Below are positions 60,907-64,000 of a stretch of DNA of 64,000 nucleotides, in pieces. The notes below the pieces were generated by a model. That model was not told the DNA's origin and searched no databases. It saw nothing but the letters and a program-made list of their open reading frames with translations. Position numbers and translations under genes: made by a program. Each line of letters opens with the position of its first letter. Position 1 is the stretch's first letter. Location: positions 124,001-188,000 of the forward strand of contig NZ_QBKT01000001.1 in the NCBI RefSeq assembly GCF_003054265.1, written 5' to 3'. Origin of the DNA: Kordia periserrulae (GTDB lineage: Bacteria > Bacteroidota > Bacteroidia > Flavobacteriales > Flavobacteriaceae).

Positions 60907-63447
60907 TTGAAATCCTTTTTAGCAAAAATATCATTATTTATTATAATTGGCGTGTACGTTACTTCTTGTAATTCTATCAAATATGTAAAAGAGGATGAAT
61001 TACTGTTGACGAAGAACGAATTAACGGTCAACGGAGAAGTGTCTAGCGACCCTGATGCGTTGAGTCAAATGTACCAAAAACCGAACAGTCGACTTTTAAA
61101 TTTTCCGCTGCGACTGCACATTTATAATTTAGCTGAAAAAAATTCTGATTCTACCTATCAAGCTTGGCTCGATAGAAACCCGAAACGCCGTCAACGTTTG
61201 AATAACGCGCTTTCAAAAAAGCAAGTTCGCGAGCTTGGAAATTACAAAACGGGCTTTAATAAATGGTTGCAAAAAACAGGAGAAGCGCCTGTCATTATCG
61301 ATCAAAAGAAAACCAAAAAAACGACCAATCGACTCAAAGTATATTATCAAAATAAAGGCTATTTTAATGCGAATGCCGATTTTGAAGTGATTCCTTCCGA
61401 AAAAGAACGTCGCGCAAGCATTCAATATCGTGTCGATACCGGAAATCCGTATTTTTTAGACAGTATTCAAGTTGCTATCAAATCACCTGATTTAGATTCT
61501 ATTTACAATTTATACAAAGATGCATCATTCTTAAAGCAAGGAAAACAGTACAATACGGGCGATTTTTACGACGAACGCGAACGCTTGACAGTACTTTTTA
61601 GAAATTCGGGAATTTATAATTTTCAGTTAAACTCTATCAAACCTACAGTCGGAATTGATTCTACAGGAAACGATTATAAACTACCTGTTTTATTAAAGAT
61701 TAATAATTTGAACGAGCGCAAAGGCGATAGCATTGTGGAAACAGAATACAAAGTGCATCGCATTAAAGAAGTAAATATTTATACCGATTATACGTTTGCC
61801 AATTCGCGTTCAAAATTTATTGATTCGGTTCAGTATGACGATTTTACAATTTATTCAAATGATAAATTGCGTTTTCGTCCAAAAGCGATTACAGATGCTG
61901 TATTTATGCATGCTGGCGATATTTATCGCGACAACGACCGAACACTTACGTACAAGCACATCAACAACTTGCGAACGTTTAAATATCCGAACATTCAGTA
62001 CGAATATGCCAATGACAGTCTGACGGATTTGATTGCGAATATTTATTTGCAACCACGAAAGAAGTTCTCTTTAGGTTTTGATATTGACATTACGCATTCC
62101 AACATTCAGGATTACGGTTTTTCGTTTAGTACGTCGTTGATTAGCAGAAATGTTTTTCGCGGTGCAGAAACGCTCGAAATTGCTGCTAGAGGAACTTTAG
62201 GAGCATCGAGAGATGTGGCCGATTCGGAAGACCAATTCTTTAATATTGCGGAGATTGGCGTCGATTTTAGATTGAATTTCCCGCGATTTTTCTTTCCGTT
62301 CAATACTGACAAAATTATTCCGAAATACATGTTGCCAACCACTGTTTTATCGCTCGGAACGAGCAATCAGCAGAATATTGGACTCGACAGACAAACCTTT
62401 ACAGGATTTATTCGCTACAACTGGCAACCTACCAAAAAGAACACGTTTAACTTGGAATTGTTCAATCTGCAATTCATCCGAAACCTGAATACGAGCAATT
62501 ATTTTAACGTATACACCAGTTCGTACGACCGATTAAACTCCGTGGCGCAAAGCTCCAATTATATTGATAATGACGAATCGCTCAATATCGCTTCTGGACA
62601 AACCGACCAGTTTATCGAAGACGTAATTTCTAACAACTTTGAAGTCACGCCAAGCGAGCTTTCTACCGTTTTGAGTGTGAATCAGCGAAAATTTCGATTG
62701 ACGCAAGACAACTTGATTGCAGCTTCAAAAATCAACTTTCTCCATAACAGCAAAGAAAACATTGCCGACAATACGTTCTTTCAGTTTAGAACCGAATTGG
62801 AATTGGCGGGTAACTTTTTATCTGCGATTGCAGGCGTGGCGAATTTGGAAAAAGATAGCAGAGGAAAATACGAGCTTTTTGGAGTTCCGTTTACGCAATA
62901 CATCAAAACGGAATTTGACTATATCAAACACTGGGAACTCTCACGAAAAGAAGATGTGTTGGCATTTCGCACCTTTTTCGGAATTGCAATTCCGTATGGA
63001 AACTCTGAAAACATTCCGTTTGCTCGAAGTTATTTTGGCGGTGGTTCTAATGACAATCGCGCGTGGGCAGCGTATCAGTTAGGTCCTGGACGTTCGGCGA
63101 GTCTACTCGATTTCAACGAAGCCAATTTAAAACTTACCACCAATTTGGAATATCGTTTTGATTTGTTCGGAAGCTTTAAAGGCGCGCTTTTCGCGGATGC
63201 TGGAAATATTTGGAATGTATTTGATGATATAGAAGACGAAGACCAAAAATTCAACGGATTTGATTCGCTTCGCGACATTGCCTTAGGAACAGGTTTCGGT
63301 TTGCGCTACGACTTTAGCTTCTTCGTGTTGCGTTTTGATATTGGTTTCAAAACCTACGATCCTGCCTATCCGATTGGCAATCGTTGGTTTAATGATTACA
63401 ATTTTGGAAACGCGGTCTATAATATTGGGATTAATTATCCTTTCTAA
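60907..63447 (+). CDS. tamL: TamL: lipid-anchored TamA/BamA-family outer-membrane assembly factor
   Basis: 846 residues. The start is TTG at 60907; it is the only start that keeps the lipoprotein signal (FIIIGVYVTSCNSIK, Cys near residue 21), since the next ATG is at residue 55. POTRA-type segments (about 100-400, LKVYYQNKGYFNANADFEV, IQYRVDTGNPYFLDSI, ERLTVLFRNSGIYNF) precede a 16-stranded BamA-type barrel with the family loop-6 motif and last strand FGNAVYNIGINYPF. TamL is the Bacteroidota lipoprotein form that works with TamB to insert outer-membrane proteins. Divergent from the TrmH-type gene. Confidence 0.9.
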   Translation: MKSFLAKISLFIIIGVYVTSCNSIKYVKEDELLLTKNELTVNGEVSSDPDALSQMYQKPNSRLLNFPLRLHIYNLAEKNSDSTYQAWLDRNPKRRQRLNNALSKKQVRELGNYKTGFNKWLQKTGEAPVIIDQKKTKKTTNRLKVYYQNKGYFNANADFEVIPSEKERRASIQYRVDTGNPYFLDSIQVAIKSPDLDSIYNLYKDASFLKQGKQYNTGDFYDERERLTVLFRNSGIYNFQLNSIKPTVGIDSTGNDYKLPVLLKINNLNERKGDSIVETEYKVHRIKEVNIYTDYTFANSRSKFIDSVQYDDFTIYSNDKLRFRPKAITDAVFMHAGDIYRDNDRTLTYKHINNLRTFKYPNIQYEYANDSLTDLIANIYLQPRKKFSLGFDIDITHSNIQDYGFSFSTSLISRNVFRGAETLEIAARGTLGASRDVADSEDQFFNIAEIGVDFRLNFPRFFFPFNTDKIIPKYMLPTTVLSLGTSNQQNIGLDRQTFTGFIRYNWQPTKKNTFNLELFNLQFIRNLNTSNYFNVYTSSYDRLNSVAQSSNYIDNDESLNIASGQTDQFIEDVISNNFEVTPSELSTVLSVNQRKFRLTQDNLIAASKINFLHNSKENIADNTFFQFRTELELAGNFLSAIAGVANLEKDSRGKYELFGVPFTQYIKTEFDYIKHWELSRKEDVLAFRTFFGIAIPYGNSENIPFARSYFGGGSNDNRAWAAYQLGPGRSASLLDFNEANLKLTTNLEYRFDLFGSFKGALFADAGNIWNVFDDIEDEDQKFNGFDSLRDIALGTGFGLRYDFSFFVLRFDIGFKTYDPAYPIGNRWFNDYNFGNAVYNIGINYPF

Positions 63448-63449
63448 TT

Positions 63450-63765
63450 GGGTTTTGGGTGTTGGGTTTTGGGTGTTAGGTTTTTGGTGTTGGGTTGCTG
63501 GTTGCTGGTTGCTGGTTGCTGGTTGCTGGTTGCTGATGAAAATACTTTTTAATTTTATATTTTGAGTTTTACATTTTAAATTTCGTTATTCGTTATTCGT
63601 TATTCGTTATTCGTTATTCGCTAATTTTTCACTCTTAACTATTCACTCATAACTTTTAACTTGATTACTGATTACTGATTACTGGTTGCTGGTTGCTGGT
63701 TGCTGGTTGCTGGTGAAAATACTTTTTAATTTTACATTTTGAGTTTTACATTTTAAATTTCGTTA
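63450..63765. repeat. Heptamer-mosaic intergenic repeat, locus 4 (the largest)
   Basis: Order: GGTTTTG/GGTGTTG units; six perfect GTTGCTG copies (63494-63535); a 51-base spacer (63538-63588) with TTTTGAGTTTTACATTTTAAA; five perfect GTTATTC copies (63585-63619); a stretch of CACTCTTAACTATT type; three TGATTAC copies (63662-63682); four TGGTTGC copies (63683-63710); the same 51-base spacer again (63715-63765), with one substitution. Confidence 0.9.
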
Positions 63766-63966
63766 AAAGGCAAGTGATTCTCGATAGAAAATTTGTATCG
63801 AGATGTACTTTCAAGTTCCATATCAATTTCAAATTCAACTTCAAGTTCAAATTCCAACAACACTAAAACGTTTGCGCCCACAAACAACTAAAAATGAACG
63901 CAGAACTGCATAAAAACTCACTACAATTTTATTACATTTGTAATCCAAACAAAAAAACCAAAGACG
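63766..63966. other. Rest of the gap upstream of the probable aldolase gene
   Basis: The first part has a 12-base-spaced TTCAAGTTC/TTCAAATTC cluster (about 63808-63860) on a 6-base beat. The second part is AT-rich with the promoter box 63933-63940. No gene on either strand. Confidence 0.5.
63933..63940 (+). promoter_or_regulatory. Candidate -7 promoter box for the probable aldolase gene
   Basis: TACATTTG matches TAnnTTTG, 26 bases before the ATG at 63967. Confidence 0.45.
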
Positions 63967-64000
63967 ATGAGTCATAATATCAAACCAGGAGTTGCTACTG
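63967..64000 (+). CDS. fbaA: Probable class II fructose-bisphosphate aldolase, first 11 codons only
   Basis: The gene enters at the right edge: ATG followed by SHNIKPGVAT. This N-terminus fits the start of class II fructose-bisphosphate aldolases in Flavobacteriia, where the gene often lies beside the TamL gene. Eleven residues are too few for certainty; the remaining sequence is outside the window. Confidence 0.55.
   Translation, partial: MSHNIKPGVAT

Noticed and set aside
63335-63565. Reading frame running through the end of the TamL gene and the heptamer repeats
   Set aside because: The protein part past the TamL frame is only translated GTTGCTG words (LVAGCW) and has no start, signal or family. 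A shadow of the repeats.

Overview
The window is a stretch of chromosome from a member of the Bacteroidota, class Flavobacteriia; the gene content and the LNK..ISNF-type peptide leaders suggest a marine Kordia-like bacterium (inference, no search was run). The evidence is AT-rich DNA, TAnnTTTG promoter boxes, Na+-translocating NADH dehydrogenase, type IX secretion (T9SS) parts and cargo, a lipid-anchored TamA homologue, and many families typical of this group (DUF5103/Plug, DUF6029, DUF6695, DUF6702, Omp28, PorT). Almost everything is chromosomal housekeeping; I see no transposase, phage gene, CRISPR array or integrase.

Layout. 1-3.3 kb: 5' part of kynureninase, an O-methyltransferase, and a 7TM-DISM sensor with a C-terminal DNA-binding helix-turn-helix. 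3.4-11.8 kb: secreted proteolysis block, with a giant M4 metalloprotease carrying four internalin-like LRR modules, a T9SS-tailed partner and a lipoprotein subtilase. 11.8-16.6 kb: PAP2 phosphatase, TatA, M1 aminopeptidase, DUF6702 and a CarboxypepD_reg-like protein. 16.7-21.1 kb: PepE, tRNA-Gly(TCC), two GNATs, a PD40 propeller protein, an M15 and an M48 peptidase. 21.3-27 kb: a RiPP-like peptide, an ankyrin protein, gpmI with beta-barrel and thioredoxin-like lipoprotein genes, HAD phosphatase-map-methyltransferase. 27-28.3 kb: heptamer repeats and two Cys-rich RiPP precursors. 28.4-39 kb: ApbE, a small Nqr-associated protein, an S9 peptidase and the complete nqrABCDEF operon. ApbE is the enzyme family that loads FMN on NqrB and NqrC, so this is one functional neighbourhood. 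39-50 kb: the T9SS Plug protein, ApaG, a regulator, DUF6695/NRDE, pruA, a fourth RiPP-like peptide (53 aa), and an Omp28-TlpA-DUF6029 cluster. 50-64 kb: rsmG, desaturase, aminotransferase, trkAH, ubiE-porT, an rRNA/tRNA methyltransferase, TamL and the first codons of a probable class II fructose-bisphosphate aldolase.

The least explained material is between genes. Several gaps are filled by mosaics of 7-bp words (families such as GTGTTGG, CTTGATT, GTTGCTG, GTTATTC) separated by shared spacers; one copy, exactly nine heptamers long and self-complementary, sits inside the nqr operon between nqrD and nqrE. A second class has an 8-bp beat with GCGAAGCG words. A 136-bp element with perfect 20-bp terminal inverted repeats lies after the DUF6029 gene. 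Four short peptides at three loci share a RiPP leader, yet no maturation enzyme is in the window.
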